Shown: in pieces, positions 38,006 to 48,036 of the stretch
Position numbering within the stretch: the first letter of the stretch is position 1
Layout: every line of letters starts with the position of its first letter
Source of the DNA: Trichomonas vaginalis G3
Lineage: Eukaryota > Parabasalia > Trichomonadida > Trichomonadidae
NCBI RefSeq assembly: GCF_026262505.1
Contig: NC_067205.1
Coordinates: forward strand, 3,658,001-3,722,000
Length of the DNA stretch: 64,000 nt
Direction of reading: 5' to 3'
Program-made: the position numbers and the translations under genes
The notes under the pieces: generated by a model
Database searches by the model: none
Told to the model about the DNA's origin: nothing
What the model saw: only the letters and a program-made list of their open reading frames with translations

Positions 38006-38930
38006 CTAAATACCTGGAACTGTTTCAACATCATGAAAAAGAAATCTATATTTGTTGCCAAATGCATATGAATTATTTCCTTGTAAAGTATACGATGAAT
38101 CATATGCAGGAATATTTCCCTCTGGAATGACACTGTCTTCAGTCAATACCCATGAACTGCCACCTCCAGAACCACTATTTGAATCATGTCTTGCAAATCC
38201 ACCAAACCAGCCGCTACCAGCACCTGCTTTCTCATATGCATCATTTGATGTATATCCATTTTTATTCAAAGAATTTCGATTTCTTCCTGATTCTCCATAA
38301 CCGAAACTAAATCCAAAACTTGAATTTGCAACTTTATCTGAAGTTAAGGTACCACGATGCCAATGTCCTTGTGCAATAAATCCACCTCCAGAACCTCCTG
38401 ATCCATCATCAGGATTCCCTATCGGTGAATTTAGTCCGCTATTATCAGAACCACCTCCTGCACCACCTACAATAACGCGATGCCAAAGGTCATTATTAAT
38501 AAACTTCACGGCAGTTTGACCACCACCAGATCCAGCACTATTAATAGAGTTTCCTCCACCACCATAACCTCCTTTGTTAGGTGAATCATAAACTCCTCGG
38601 CCTCCGATAGTCGCATAAGCTATAATTTCACTTTCAATCTTAACAATACCTGATATGTAACCACCTGCACCGCCTCGACTTCCGTTTTTTAGGCATACCG
38701 TATTTCCTTTGTACTTTTCGACAATTTTCTGATCGATGCACTTATTGCTTTCATTAATAAAAACCACCAGACGCGCCATATAGTTCAAACTTGTAATCAC
38801 CAGGTGGTAATTTGATGATATAATCTGTGCAATCATAATTCGAATCACAAGGATAATCGAAAATGTATAAACCAAGAGATTCAAAAGCACTAACACGAAC
38901 TACCCCTTTTGAGGTATCATTTAAAGAATA
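38006..38930 (-). pseudogene. Glycine-rich (ALK-like) protein, frameshift and nonsense
   Basis: The N-terminal block (LGLYIFDYPC, DCTDYIIKLPPGDYKFELYG) is in one frame; after a T5 run near 38760 the rest is in another (GGAGGYISG, GGYGGGGNS, GSGGGQTAVKF, NDLWHRVIVGGAGGG, GSGWFGGFARH, GGGSSWVLTEDS). An in-frame TAG at about 38006 replaces the residue before GNGRLIITIL, where paralogues have Trp. Same subtype as 621-1699, so the family members flank the Maverick on both sides. Confidence 0.7.
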
Positions 38931-39226
38931 AAATAGAATTTGTTAGACCAACAAATTATTTCAAATTGTTGAAAATTGTACTCCATGTAACAGAAAGCGT
39001 TAAAAATAAAAAAGCTAACTCACATGATATATTCTATAAAATGTTTATGGGGATAAAATAACCTATCGAGTTTTCGAGTTTTAATAATTTGACAAAAAAT
39101 TGAAAGATTTATTGATTACAATAAGATGAATGAAATCCCTGATAATTGTAAATAAATTAAAGATATAAAAAATTAAATGCCACTTTTTCAAATCCCATTT
39201 GAAATGAATAGTAATTTCACTAAAAT

Positions 39227-39670
39227 TTGAATGATCTTGATATAACTCTATGTTCAGCACGCCTAATATGTAATAGTTTTGTGAAAATATCTTCTACTTC
39301 AAATGGAGGTTCTTTGTCTTTTATTAATTCAAATTTTGTTATTGATGTTTTAAGATGTATTTTTATTGGATGCTTTACATCAGCACAAGGAGGAGCTATA
39401 TTCACACAAATCATTTCTCAAAATTTTAAATATAATCAATTTAATTCTTGCTTTAGCAGTATTAATACGAAAGATAAATTTGGGAATGTAATATATTCTG
39501 CATGTACAAAGACATATTTTAATGATTCTACAATATGTAAATGTGCACCTGATAAGTTAAATAGAGCAGATAGTTGTATTCGTTTGTATAGGAATTATTT
39601 TGTTTCATTGTTGAACAATGGAAGTTATAATTATGGATATGGAGGAGGAAGTCTTATTAGCTTTGATGTA
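39227..39670 (+). pseudogene. Beta-helix protein, 5' part, split by mariner
   Basis: Paralogue of 35820-36677: CNSFVKISSTSNGGSLSFIN, FTSAQGGAIFTQIISQNFKY, then SYNYGYGGGSLISFDV and the mariner. No ATG at the 5' end, like its paralogue. The frame continues at 40976 (SYNGTFVKLNQVYKCADDNF) when the transposon and one TA are removed, so the mariner is the disrupting event on an already N-truncated gene. Confidence 0.7.
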
Positions 39671-40973
39671 TAGGGTGTCCAAAGGTGCGTTTAGCACAGC
39701 GCTCTATATGAGACTATTAAAGGAGATATATGCTGATTATAAATATATAATAAAAAATATGAATATATGTATATGATGAGTATGTTGTATTTTGGCGCCA
39801 TGCCGGGATATAAAATGAATTTTGAGACAAGAGGCGGTTTCGCGGGAAATTTTGGCGGGATTTTTTTCATTTTTTAATGAATCATAAAGAAAACATCCTC
39901 GCTCTTGCAAAAAAATGCAAAGACTGTAAAAAAATCTACGAGACATTGGTAAAATGCTTCGGTATGGATGCTCTTAGCTATTCCACTGTAACGTATCATG
40001 TTAGGATGTATCACTTCATGAACAAAAAGGCGCCCATCATAAAAATTGACAAAAAATCGCCGGATCAAAGAAAAATCAAAGCAATTCTTCAAGCGCTAGA
40101 TGAAGACCCAAGAGCATCACTCAGAAGGATAGAGGAGATGACAAAGATACCACGTACAACAGTCAGTTATTATCTGCACAATTATTTGAACTACAAACTA
40201 GCGTATACACGTTGGGTTCCGCACAACCTTAATTCAGTTCAAAAAAAATCTAGAGTCCAATCTTCGAAAGAGCTCCTCTCTATATTGGGTGCGTATCAAT
40301 CCAAGAAGTTTTGCTTTTTAGTAGCAGGAGACGAGTCTTGGTTTCAATATGCAACAGAAGCCAAAATCATGTGGATCCCAAAGGATGAAAATCCGCAAAC
40401 ATTCCCGAAGAAAAAAATTGACACACCAATGATGATGTTGTCGGTTTTTTGGGGCGTGAATGGCATCATCGCAATTGATATTCTTCAAAAACCTAATACG
40501 ATGAATGCTCAGTATCTAATTGACAATGTTCTTACTCAAATTATCAATTCTGATGAGTTTGAGAAATCCAAACAACAAAAACAAAAGTTTGCAATTCATT
40601 TTGATAATTCAAGAGTTCACAAAAGTCATAAGGTAATGAATTACTTGGTGGAAAACAATGTCAAAGTTGTTCCAAACCCAATTTATTCACCTGATATTGC
40701 ACCCTCTGACTTTTATTTATTCGGCACGCTAAAAAAGAGAGCTGAAGGACGCGAATTCGCGAGTCCAGATGATCTTGAAAATTTTGTAAGAGAGCAATTT
40801 GAGCAATTTTCTCATGATGATTTAAAGCGTGTCTTTCAAGCCTGGATCGATCGCTGCGAACGCGTGATTGAATCCAATGGTGATTATATTTAAATAAACT
40901 TTATATATATGTAACTTGTTTATTTCTATTCGCAGTATTCAGGTTTGTGCTAAACACACCTTTGGACACCCTA
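39671..40973 (+). mobile_element. Mariner transposon (Tvmar1-like), 1,303 bp
   Basis: TA target duplication at 39669-39670 and 40974-40975. 27-bp terminal inverted repeats starting TAGGGTGTCCAAAGGTG, one mismatch between ends. Carries a complete transposase (39877-40893). Length and ends fit the Tvmar1 family reported from Trichomonas vaginalis, as I recall it. All parts needed for transposition look intact. Confidence 0.9.
39877..40893 (+). CDS. Mariner transposase, intact
   Basis: 338 residues. N-terminal paired-type helix-turn-helix region (DPRASLRRIEEMTKIPRTTV near residue 70), then the DD34D catalytic triad: D152 in AGDESWFQYA, D243 in IHFDNSRVHKSHK, D278 in YSPDIAPSDFYLFG. No stops or shifts. 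It cuts and pastes the surrounding element at TA sites. Start ATG 39877 is followed by a lysine-rich helix; no upstream in-frame ATG. One of the few undamaged genes in the window. Confidence 0.9.
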   Translation: MNHKENILALAKKCKDCKKIYETLVKCFGMDALSYSTVTYHVRMYHFMNKKAPIIKIDKKSPDQRKIKAILQALDEDPRASLRRIEEMTKIPRTTVSYYLHNYLNYKLAYTRWVPHNLNSVQKKSRVQSSKELLSILGAYQSKKFCFLVAGDESWFQYATEAKIMWIPKDENPQTFPKKKIDTPMMMLSVFWGVNGIIAIDILQKPNTMNAQYLIDNVLTQIINSDEFEKSKQQKQKFAIHFDNSRVHKSHKVMNYLVENNVKVVPNPIYSPDIAPSDFYLFGTLKKRAEGREFASPDDLENFVREQFEQFSHDDLKRVFQAWIDRCERVIESNGDYI

Positions 40974-40975
40974 TA

Positions 40976-41389
40976 TCATATAATGGCACATTTGTAAAAC
41001 TTAATCAAGTTTATAAGTGTGCTGATGATAATTTTATTGAGATAAGTTCAAGCACTTTTAATATATCATTTAATAATTTTATTGATGGCACTCGACTTCA
41101 ATATCTATTTTGGGTAAGTGGTGGAACTGCTTTATTTGAAAATTGTATATTTATAAATACATCAAATAAAGTCGTTTATGGAGAAGGTTTTTATAATTTT
41201 CATCATTGTTATGCAAATGAGAAAACTTTAAATATTCAAATTAATCCAGATATAATTGTGAGTTCTATTTCCATACCATTGAAATTCTGTGATATGCTTT
41301 GGCAGAATAAAATTTCTATGAAATGTTGTTATTTTTTCAATGGTCAATTCCGAACATTCTTATTTATTCTGTTTTATGATAATTCATAA
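40976..41389 (+). pseudogene. Beta-helix protein, 3' part beyond mariner
   Basis: Continues the gene at 39227: GTFVKLNQVYKCADDNFIEI, YLFWVSGGTALFENCIFINT, GFYNFHHCYANEKTLNIQI, with a diverged hydrophobic end (TFLFILFYDNS). 40983-41242 is identical to 36271-36530 apart from one base, whereas the 5' parts of the two paralogues differ at many sites, which points to gene conversion. Confidence 0.7.
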
Positions 41390-41915
41390 AAATCTATATT
41401 TCAATTTTTAAGGATGATTTATTGATAATTCAGATTCCAGACGAAAATGATAATTCTCCGACATACGATTATTTTAATTCAAATGCTGTTGGGTATTAAA
41501 AGCAAAAATAATCATACACCCGAGAATTGCACATTTCCTATATTTTTGATCGCTTCACGCCCCTGACAAAATGCCAGAAAAGTGAACATTTTGTCACTTT
41601 TTCCAGACGAAAATGATAATGTCCTTTTTTGAGTTTAGTTTAGTATCAAAAATTGTCATATGAGGGATCGTTCCTTCTTTTTTATGTGATAAAGTGGGGA
41701 TGTAAGATATTCTTTGTGGAATTATTCCAAGGTGATGCTTTTTAAGTTTGACAGTAAATGTATATAATCAATTAGGAATATGAATAATTAATTTCTATGT
41801 ATGTGAAGTAAAATTTATTGATGGAGTCACATTATTTAAGATATTTCTCAAAAAGCGACAATTTTATCTATAGTCTCCCTTAATTAAATTTCAAGAAAAT
41901 ATTGAAGATTCAATT
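41390..41915. other. Noncoding; 20-bp direct repeat around a small palindrome
   Basis: TTCCAGACGAAAATGATAAT occurs at 41435-41454 and 41601-41620. Just before the second copy lies AAAAGTGA-ACATTTTG-TCACTTTT, an 8-bp hairpin. Possibly the remnant of a small insertion. No gene seen. Confidence 0.4.
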
Positions 41916-42825
41916 TCAAGTTAGATCAAATAAAACATAAAATGAAATGAATAAGTTATTGAAATAGTAATACTGACAATTATTTATGGAAAAAAATCTG
42001 TCAATTTGGATGACTTCTTCGCAAATTATCAATTTTTTCTTAGTGTAAACAAGAAAATTGTTTACAGAATTGGAAAACAAACAATATTGGGTCGCAATAG
42101 TTGAAAACATTGAACTTGGCAAATCAAAAGTGCAACTAATTATTGTAATTGTACTTGAAGAAATTGTAGTTGCAAAAACTCGTGAAATATTTTTGTTGCC
42201 AAATACATAAAAATGATCGCATATATTGTTGCTACTAAAAGCTTGAGCGCCAATCAAAATTGGAGATACTTGGTCATATAGTAAATTAACGTACATAATG
42301 GTTGCAGGATTCGGGGATTCAAAAGATAAAATTGAATTTAATCCTGAAGAATTCGAATTTTGGAGATATTTAATAGAATGAGTTTCAGAAACATGAATTG
42401 TCATAAAAGACCCGTATTGAGGATTATATAAAATGTTTTTGGAGAAAGATGAATTAAAATATTTCAAAATAAAAACTCCGTAACAACCATTCCAAAAGGA
42501 ATGCACATTAGAAAGAGAAAAAGATGATGAAATATACTCATAAATTAGATTATTTGCCATGAATGCTTGCGAATCATCATCATGCAAAGCATAATTTCTC
42601 TGGAAACATGTATTTTTTTAAATAAATATCATTCTTATCGCTAAATATTGATCCTCCTCTATCTTGGGCAGAACACAAACTAAATAAACAATGATCAACA
42701 TTTAATTTTAAAGAATTATTACAGTATATAGCTCTCCCTCTATATAATGAAGCTAAATTGATAAACAAAGATTGATCAATATCAATATCAAAGATAGGAT
42801 GTATTGTATCCTCTAAATATTTCAA
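41916..42825 (-). pseudogene. Beta-helix (Pmp-like) protein, frameshifted and 5'-truncated
   Basis: MKYLEDTIHPIFDIDIDQSL, a degenerate GRAIYCNNS coil, DRGGSIFSDKN; a shift near 42600 leads to the remaining coils (YEYISSSFSLSNVHSFWNG, IKYLQNSNSSGLNSIL) and ICEEVIQIDRF at the end. Matches the intact paralogue at 45172-46077 over its whole length, so only the internal shift breaks it. Confidence 0.65.
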
Positions 42826-42944
42826 GGCAAAGTTTCAAAGTTACTATTTTGATAGAATAATGATAGATTTCAAGATTGTATTAACACTTTTAGTGAATAA
42901 GAGCTCATATGTATGCTCAATTCTTGACAATTTTATTAAAAAAA

Positions 42945-42990
42945 TCAGATGTGACTTTTTGAATTGAAAATATCAAAAAGTCACATCTGA
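42945..42990. repeat. 18-bp perfect inverted repeat with 10-base loop
   Basis: TCAGATGTGACTTTTTGA at 42945-42962 pairs perfectly with 42973-42990. Intergenic. The arms contain the GTGACTTTTT motif that recurs across the window. Confidence 0.7.
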
Positions 42991-43228
42991 TATTTTAGTA
43001 TATTTTTCATTTAAATCTATTAAATGACAATTGCATCAAAATAACTTCTTAAAATTTAAATGAAAAAGCAATAATATTCAAATTTTGTCAAGGAATATTT
43101 TGGCTCATCTTACCTTAAAAATATATTTCTGATGTGAAATGTTATATTGAATGCCATATTACCCAGCCAATGATGCACCCTAAATATTAAACTTTATCGA
43201 TGAGAAATGACAAATAAATTAATGATAT

Positions 43229-44004
43229 TTATTCTAATATAATATAAATCAAGCCAAGAATGAAATGAAGATTAGTGTAATGACAGAAAAATAATGTGAT
43301 AATGCGGTCAAGTTGAATGACTTCTTCGCAAATAATCATCTTCCGTTGAGTATAAATATGAAAATTATTATTATTAGAATTTGAAAATTTGCAACTATTA
43401 TGTGTCCCAGAAGTGAAAAGAGATTCTGATAAATCGAATGTACAATAATATAAATATAGAGTACTTGATGAATCACATTGAGCAAAAACTTTTTTAATAT
43501 TTGTGTTTCCAAATACATAAAAATACCGAAAAACATTATTATAACTTGTCTGCCATTGTGAACCAAAGATATTTGGAGAACTTTGATCATAAAGCAAATT
43601 TACATATTCAACTGTAGCTGGATGCTCTGATTCGACAGCAAAAAGTGAATTCAAACCTGAACAATTTGAACCTTGAAGATATTTCATGGAATGATTATAA
43701 GATACATATAAGGACATAAAACTACCATATTGTTGATGGAGTAAAGTATTTTTCGAGAAAGATGAATTAATAAATCTCATTTTCATATAAGACATAGCCC
43801 CATTCCAAAACGAATGATATTTAGTTAAGGCATTATATGAAGATATATATTCATAATACAGGTTAATTGCAGAAAAAGATTGGGAATCTCCATCCCAACC
43901 TGCAACATTACTTAAAAAGCATGTGTTTTTCAAATAAAAGTCATTGTTACTGCAGAATATACATCCCCCTCTATCAGGTGCATAACATAAGGTAAATAAT
44001 CATT
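43229..44004 (-). pseudogene. Beta-helix (Pmp-like) protein, 5'-truncated
   Basis: Open from about 44004 (LFTLCYAPDRGGCIFC, NNDFYLKNTCFLS) to the stop at 43229, 5' end cut by an in-frame TGA and unrelated DNA; the first GGAIYC coil is missing. Body: YEYISSYNALTKYHSFWNGA, MKYLQGSNCSGLNSLFAVES, ending FFCHYTNLHFILGLIYIILE. The 3' 492 bp (43205-43696) match 45148-45639 with one visible difference. Confidence 0.65.
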
Positions 44005-44092
44005 CATATCATTTGTTTATTCTCATGGGAGGGAATAAAAAATTAGGATTGAATTTTTATATATTTATTGGCGTGAAGTGACAAATGAATGT

Positions 44093-44881
44093 TTATTCAA
44101 CAATAAGATGAATAGATAAATAAAGAATCAAATTAGAAAAGTGTATGAAATTTAGGTCTCGATGAATTAATGAGCAAGATTTTTTACTATTGCAATCTTT
44201 AATTACAATATCAATTTTATGAGTAGTAGGGAAAGAAGATTGAGACATAAATGATGTTTTATCATTTGAAAAACAGTCTGTAAATTTATAAGAGCCCTGT
44301 GAATTCTCTATTGTTTTACCAGATAAGTTTAAAAATATACAATTCTCAAAATTTGCTGTTCCAATGCCAACATAAAAAATATATTGTTGTTCTGAAGCAT
44401 CAATATAATTACTGTAGGTAGCATTATATGAGCAAAGTATAATCTCAATAAAATAGTGATCAAAGCATTTATAAACTTGATTAAATTTAACAAATGTTCC
44501 TGTAAGAGCAGATCGGAAACTAACTAAGCCACTCCCTCCACTGCCATAGTTATTAGTTCCATTATTTAACATAGATATAAATTTATTTCCTTTCATAAAA
44601 ACACAACTATCACTTCTTCTATTTTTATCAGGGCCACATGACAAAAATGAAGATTCATTCAAATCAGACAGTGATTCTTCATTATAAATTGCATTTCCAT
44701 ATCTATCATTACTTTTTAATGAAGAAAAGCAAGATCTAAAAATATTATTTGTAAAATTAGTATTAAGTTTCTTAATATAAACTGCTCCTCCTTCTAAAGA
44801 TGAGGAACATTCAGAAAATAGAGAATATTGAATTTCACTTTCAATATTATATGAAATTAGAGAGATAGCTCCCCCATTCAT
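44093..44881 (-). pseudogene. Beta-helix protein, probably 5'-truncated
   Basis: MNGGAISLISYNIESEIQYS, SSLEGGAVYIKKLNTNFTNN, FIEIILCSYNATYSNYIDAS, FYVGIGTANFENCIFLNLSG, ending HFSNLILYLSIHLIVE. Same subfamily as 35820 and 39227. The frame is open upstream to about 44937 (SSYKIQVSCCKFTQLSS) without an ATG, so ATG 44881 is internal. No internal break over 262 codons. The hydrophobic C-terminus could be a membrane anchor. Confidence 0.6.
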
Positions 44882-45171
44882 AGAAGAAGATAACTGAGTA
44901 AACTTGCAGCATGATACCTGAATTTTATAACTAGATATTTTGGATGGACACGATTAAATCAACTATCTGGTTATTCTGGATTTAAAAATTGAGAGATTGT
45001 AATTCAATAGGATTTTTTTTGGCTTTTTGCAATAATTTCCTGTGATTTAAAATTTTAAAAAGACTTCAATTCGGGCAAATATGTCTATTTTAACAAAGAT
45101 GTTCCTAACACAGAGTTATATCAGAGTGGAAAAAAGTAAACAATGAAAAATGACAAATAAATTAATGATAT

Positions 45172-46077
45172 TTATTCTAATATAATATAAATCAAGCCAA
45201 GAATGAAATAAAGATTAGTGTAATGACAGAAAAATAATGTGATAATGCGGTCAAGTTGAATGACTTCTTCGCAAATAATCATCTTCCGTTGAGTATAAAT
45301 ATGAAAATTATTATTATTAGAATTTGAAAATTTGCAACTATTATGTGTCCCAGAAGTGAAAAGAGATTCTGATAAATCGAATGTACAATAATATAAATAT
45401 AGAGTACTTGATGAATCACATTGAGCAAAAACTTTTTTAATATTTGTGTTTCCAAATACATAAAAATACCGAAAAACATTATTATAACTTGTCTGCCATT
45501 GTGAACCAAAGATATTTGGAGAACTTTGATCATAAAGCAAATTTACATATTCAACTGTAGCTGGATGCTCTGATTCGACAGCAAAAAGTGAATTCAAACC
45601 TGAACAATTTGAACCTTGAAGATATTTCATGGAATGATTCTTACATACGCATATTGTCATAAAACTACCATATTGATCATTGAGTAAAGTATTTTTGGAA
45701 AAAGATGAATTAATATATCTCATTTTCATATAAACATCAGCTTTTGTCCAAAATGAATGATATTTAGTTAATGAATTAGCTGTGGAAATATATTCATAAT
45801 TCAAATTTACAGACGTATAAGATTGAGAATCGGCATCAAAAACTGCACCATTGCTTAAAAAGCAAGTATTCCGCATATAAAAATCATTTTTATCACAGAA
45901 AATACCTCCTCCTCTATCTGATGCATAACAAGCGGTAAATAAGCAATGATTTATTCTTAATAAAATCGGAGAATCGCAATAAATTGCGCCTCCACGATTT
46001 GATGATAAATTAGCAAATGTTGACTGATCAACATCAAAATTATTTGTGAGTTGGCTTCTTTTTCTGAGATATTTCAA
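45172..46077 (-). CDS. Beta-helix (Pmp-like) protein, intact copy
   Basis: 301 residues: MKYLRKRSQLTNNFDVDQST, GGAIYCDSPILLRINHCLFT, DRGGGIFCDKNDFYMRNTCF, then regularly spaced coils to MIICEEVIQLD and a hydrophobic end (FFCHYTNLYFILGLIYIILE). GGAIYC/GGGIFC and FxxC repeats identify a right-handed parallel beta-helix like the GGA(I/L/V) repeats of Pmp proteins; presumed surface protein. No obvious signal peptide, so it may start within a longer ancestral gene. Serves as the reference for the broken copies around it. Confidence 0.6.
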   Translation of the reverse strand: MKYLRKRSQLTNNFDVDQSTFANLSSNRGGAIYCDSPILLRINHCLFTACYASDRGGGIFCDKNDFYMRNTCFLSNGAVFDADSQSYTSVNLNYEYISTANSLTKYHSFWTKADVYMKMRYINSSFSKNTLLNDQYGSFMTICVCKNHSMKYLQGSNCSGLNSLFAVESEHPATVEYVNLLYDQSSPNIFGSQWQTSYNNVFRYFYVFGNTNIKKVFAQCDSSSTLYLYYCTFDLSESLFTSGTHNSCKFSNSNNNNFHIYTQRKMIICEEVIQLDRIITLFFCHYTNLYFILGLIYIILE

Positions 46078-46796
46078 TGGAAATTAGTGGATTTTCTTAG
46101 GTAATTATGCATAATTATATTCTATTCGGAAGGGATTGATTGAATAAAATCAAGACAAAAGAAATTTAGCACAATTTAAGGTCATGAACTAGTACAACTT
46201 TTTGAGATATCCCAATCAATTTTTGAATGGATTACTTTCGACTTATGGAAAATTGTCTTTTAATATCTAACATCTTATTTATCAAATTTGAAATGTCAAA
46301 TTCTTTTAATCACAGTGCCATTCTGAGAAAAATCAACAGATTTTACAGAAGAGATGCATATATATGACAATAATTATTTTATTGCCAGAATGTGTTACTA
46401 ATTCATTTCAAAAAACAATGCATGAACTTCAATTTAATTTTATTGATATCAAATTATTGATAAACTAACTAATTTTATGCTCTGCATAGTCTTCACTTAC
46501 AAAATAGCAAACATTCTGAAACTGTCTCGGTCATTAAACATGTTTTTATAAATAAGTTTGAATAAATTATAATATATAAGATTATACATCGTAACTCATG
46601 GATTGAGATCTTATCCAGAGTTTGAGTATTTGGTTTGTATTGCCAAAATGCTTATAAATTAAAATAATGAAATTAAAATTCATATAATTATAAGCTATGG
46701 AAGAAGGTAAGCTTGTGATTAAGCCCATCATTGCTATCACGTTTCAGTTTATATAAAAAAATTGAAGTTAATGAAATAATACCATATTTTTACATT
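46078..46796. other. AT-rich intergenic DNA, no feature seen
   Basis: Between the intact beta-helix gene and the DUF3447-like gene. No coding frame, RNA gene or repeat array is apparent. Confidence 0.5.
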
Positions 46797-47759
46797 TTAA
46801 TTAAGAACAAATAAATGATTAAGTAAGTTCATATCTTTGAAAGCCTCTGCAGACTTCAATCCGTCAAAAATTTTCTTCATTTGCAAAGTCATTGAATCAC
46901 AGAAGTTGCAACTAAGTAAGAAAAGAGTTGCCTTGATGTTGTTTGTTGCTGATTCAATAGAAAACATAATTTCTTCATCATTACTAAGGATATAATCAGC
47001 AATTTCATTTCTATTCCAAAGAATAGCAGTTTCAAGGCAATTTGGGATCTCTTCCTTGTAGTTTTCGATGATATCTGTGTTTCCACCAATAATAGCATGG
47101 TGTGCTTCATTCAAATTTGGTTGTAAACCTTGATTTAAGAGATAATTGAAGCAATTTAAGGCTCCATAATGAGCAGCAAAGCCTAAGAGTGATACTTTGC
47201 ATCTTTTACCTAGATTGTAAAATGCTGAGATGGACTTTTTAGTTCTAAAGTCGAATTTTCGATTTTCATTTACAAAATTCTTGAGTAATTCGACGTTATC
47301 AGCTTTGATAATAGACTTTATTGAGTTCTTTTGATATAAGTATATAAATTTGTGGAGTAAGTTCTCTTGAATATTGGAAATTGCAAAATTCGACGGAAGA
47401 ATGTGATCTACATTTACAAATTTGGTAATTTCTGATATAATCTGGAATGCAAATGGATTAGAAGCACTTAAAATGTGCTTGAAATCAATCTTTTCATCAA
47501 ATAAGATACAAACTCTGATATAGAGATCAGCTAGATCCCGTCTAGATGTTAGTCTGATCTTAGAAATCTGTATAATTCTATTAAAAATGAAAGTTAGCTC
47601 ATTTGAGTTAAAATTTGTTTGAATAAAGCTTAATGTTTCGTTGATGGAGTTTTCGTGAATATTTAGTATGGCATCATCTAACTGTGAGTATTTCTTTAGT
47701 TTATTGGGAACGAATACACTGGATACTGGATGCATTTCGTTACTTATGGAAGATTCCAT
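46797..47759 (-). CDS. DUF3447/ankyrin-type protein
   Basis: 320 residues from ATG 47759 (MESSISNEMHPVSSVFVPNK). N-terminal helical domain as in the trichomonad DUF3447 family, then degenerate ankyrin repeats: SLLGFAAHYGALNCFNYLLN, GLQPNLNEAHHAIIGGNTD, CLETAILWNRNEIADYILSN. Intact. Such proteins are very numerous in trichomonads and are presumed protein-interaction modules. A TCACTT initiator lies immediately upstream. The codon directly 5' of the ATG (TTG) is not the start. Confidence 0.7.
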   Translation of the reverse strand: MESSISNEMHPVSSVFVPNKLKKYSQLDDAILNIHENSINETLSFIQTNFNSNELTFIFNRIIQISKIRLTSRRDLADLYIRVCILFDEKIDFKHILSASNPFAFQIISEITKFVNVDHILPSNFAISNIQENLLHKFIYLYQKNSIKSIIKADNVELLKNFVNENRKFDFRTKKSISAFYNLGKRCKVSLLGFAAHYGALNCFNYLLNQGLQPNLNEAHHAIIGGNTDIIENYKEEIPNCLETAILWNRNEIADYILSNDEEIMFSIESATNNIKATLFLLSCNFCDSMTLQMKKIFDGLKSAEAFKDMNLLNHLFVLN

Positions 47760-47760
47760 C

Positions 47761-47766
47761 AAGTGA
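47761..47766 (-). promoter_or_regulatory. Trichomonad initiator (Inr) before the DUF3447 gene
   Basis: TCACTT on the minus strand, one base before ATG 47759, fits the TCA(+1)YW initiator that most trichomonad genes carry within about 20 bp of the start codon. Confidence 0.5.
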
Positions 47767-47962
47767 TTGAAAAATTGAAAGAGATTTGTTAGGATTCAAT
47801 TTTGAAGATACAATCACAAATCCCTATCTCCTCAGAAAGTTAAAAATACTTTTGAGATGTATAATGTAATAATATGCATTTTAATTTGGCTGATTCAATG
47901 AAAGATCAAATTGAAATCAATCAATTTTATCTCAAATTTTGTGATATAAAAAAAAAGGCATT

Positions 47963-47995
47963 GGGGCTTCCAGGCACTTCGTGCCCTCTAGCCCC
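47963..47995 (+). repeat. Terminal hairpin of element 2
   Basis: GGGGCT/AGCCCC outer stem as in element 1, but the inner stem is GGCAC-TTC-GTGCC instead of GGCGC-GTT-GCGCC: both arms changed together. Followed by GAAGATGTTTAGTATAAA and then the large structural gene 40 bp on. Confidence 0.8.
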
Positions 47996-48036
47996 GAAGA
48001 TGTTTAGTATAAAACCGCTTTTTAACTTCACTTAAA

